Shown here one piece after another: positions 25,451 through 26,498 of a DNA stretch of 26,498 nt. Location of the stretch: positions 1-26,498 of the forward strand of contig JBJKPP010000168.1 in NCBI GenBank assembly GCA_046706145.1. Direction: 5' to 3'. The notes below the pieces were generated by a model. It made no database searches, was not told where the DNA came from, and worked only from the letters and a program-made list of their open reading frames with translations. The stretch comes from JBJKPP01 sp046706145. Its GTDB lineage: Bacteria; Bacteroidota; Ignavibacteria; Ignavibacteriales; Ignavibacteriaceae. The position numbers were made by a program, and so were the translations under genes. How positions within the stretch are numbered: the first letter of the stretch is position 1; every line of letters starts with the position of its first letter.

Positions 25451-26498
25451 ATGGCAAAGTTTGATCTAAAAAAAATTCAAAAGATTATCCGCCAGGCAAA
25501 ACTTGACGGTTGGCTCTTATATGACTTTAGGGGAAGTAATGATCTTGCATTGGATATATTGAATATATCTAAAGAAACTCATTTAACACGAAGACTTTAT
25601 TACTTTATTCCTGCTAATGGTTCACCTTTTAAAATAGTTAATGGCATAGAATCATGGCATTTAGACCATCTACCGGGCAAAAAATTGATTTACACAAGTC
25701 ACCAGACAATGGATGAAAATATAAAAATTGCTTTGAAGAATAAGAAAGTTATTGCGATGGAATATTCCCCCAAGAATGCAATCCCTTATGTCTCAAGAGT
25801 TGATGCAGGCGTTATTGAGCAAATAAAATCTTTTGGTGTTAAAATTAAAAGCAGTGGGGATCTCATTTCTTTATTTACTGCAACATGGAGTGAACAGCAA
25901 TATAAAGATAATAAACCTGTAGCGAACGCTTTAACTCAAATAGTTAACAATTCCTTCGAGTTCATAAAAAAGAAACATTTGAACCATAAACCAATAACTG
26001 AATACGATGTGCAGCAGTTTATAATGTCAGAATTTGCTAAACGTAATTATTTCACGGATTTTCCGCCGATTGTAGGAGTAAACGAAAACAGTGCAAATCC
26101 ACATTATACTCCCACAAAGAATAATAATAAAAAAATCAACGGAGGCGATTTAGTTTTAATTGATCTATGGGCAAAAAAGAATAAACCTCAAAGCGTATGG
26201 GCTGATATAACTTGGACAGGATTTATGGGAAAATCTGTTCCTGAAAAATATTCTAAAATATTTAACATTGTTGCTTATGCAAGAGATTCTGCATTTAACT
26301 TTATCAAGAACAGACTCGAGTCAGGTAAGGAAATTAGAGGATATGAGGCGGATAATGTTGCAAGAAAGGTAATTTCTGATGCGGGATATAAAAAATATTT
26401 TATCCACCGTACGGGACATTCAATATCAGTTGATTTACACGGGAGCGGCGCACATTTAGATAATTTTGAAACAAGAGATGAAAGGCTTTTACTCCCCT
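25451..26498 (+). CDS. M24-family metallopeptidase (Xaa-Pro aminopeptidase-like), 3' end cut by the window
   Basis: An open reading frame from ATG 25451 runs past the window edge (349 complete codons seen). AAGGAG at 25436-25441 gives a strong ribosome site. Residues 1-150 resemble the creatinase/prolidase N-terminal domain, and about 160-349 the pita-bread M24 fold. Likely metal ligands present: D238 in VLIDLWA, D252 in VWADITWT and H323 in HRTGHSIS. The sequence ends in RDERLLLP, just before the expected Glu-containing SIEPG segment, which lies outside. The enzyme probably removes N-terminal residues before proline or splits Xaa-Pro dipeptides. The substrate cannot be judged without the C-terminus. 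Confidence 0.9.
   Translation, partial: MAKFDLKKIQKIIRQAKLDGWLLYDFRGSNDLALDILNISKETHLTRRLYYFIPANGSPFKIVNGIESWHLDHLPGKKLIYTSHQTMDENIKIALKNKKVIAMEYSPKNAIPYVSRVDAGVIEQIKSFGVKIKSSGDLISLFTATWSEQQYKDNKPVANALTQIVNNSFEFIKKKHLNHKPITEYDVQQFIMSEFAKRNYFTDFPPIVGVNENSANPHYTPTKNNNKKINGGDLVLIDLWAKKNKPQSVWADITWTGFMGKSVPEKYSKIFNIVAYARDSAFNFIKNRLESGKEIRGYEADNVARKVISDAGYKKYFIHRTGHSISVDLHGSGAHLDNFETRDERLLLP

Noticed and set aside
1..26498. CRISPR array, insertion sequence, integrase, phage or toxin-antitoxin genes
   Set aside because: No regularly spaced repeats, transposase-like proteins or short toxin/antitoxin pairs were seen; all long stretches are accounted for by ordinary genes.

Overview
The window is an ordinary, densely coded stretch of chromosome from an AT-rich, Gram-negative-type bacterium. 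Evidence for an outer membrane is a TolC-type channel with a signal peptide and its membrane-fusion partner; evidence for peptidoglycan is MurA. Protein style (DUF3417-type glucan phosphorylase, class II CCA enzyme with an HD domain, Lys/Asn/Ile-rich trigger factor, the MoxR/vWA pair) suggests the Bacteroidota/Chlorobiota/Ignavibacteriota group, most likely an Ignavibacteria-like lineage. This placement is an inference from sequence style and not a computed result. No transposase, integrase, phage gene or CRISPR array was seen.

Layout. (1) 1-2919, plus strand: a sulfur-handling cluster of a MoeB/ThiF-type adenylyltransferase with a rhodanese domain (its start lies at the window edge), a DUF4395 membrane protein, a membrane-anchored thioredoxin-like protein, and a two-domain thiosulfate sulfurtransferase. 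It closes with a hairpin terminator. (2) 3004-4349, minus: an FTR1-type iron permease followed by a DUF4440-like gene broken by an in-frame stop. (3) 4605-10491, minus: a five-gene tripartite ABC export operon (TolC-like channel, fusion protein, MacB/LolD-type ATPase, two permeases). (4) 10701-16735, minus: murA, a seven-helix membrane metallopeptidase-like protein with a TPR-like tail, an AI-2E-family membrane protein and cca, packed with gaps of 0, 1 and 13 bases. An orphan PP2C phosphatase (16831-17562) lies just upstream. (5) 17901-19944, plus: tRNA-Leu(UAG), trigger factor and clpP, then a terminator. (6) 20067-22707, plus: a vWA protein and a MoxR-type AAA+ ATPase. (7) 22704-25280, minus: alpha-glucan phosphorylase, convergent with the ATPase gene and overlapping it by the four bases TTAA. 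(8) 25451 to the end, plus: an M24-family peptidase cut by the window edge.

How the genes fit together. The first cluster looks like a sulfur or thiol relay. MurA and the membrane proteins behind it point to the cell envelope. The tRNA has no encoded CCA, so it depends on a CCA-adding enzyme such as the one at 10701-12113. Trigger factor and ClpP are a classic protein-quality-control pair, but clpX does not follow them here. The least explained items are the membrane metallopeptidase-TPR protein, the DUF4395/thioredoxin pair and the broken DUF4440 gene. I did not find convincing evidence of a wholly new system; most of the window is housekeeping.
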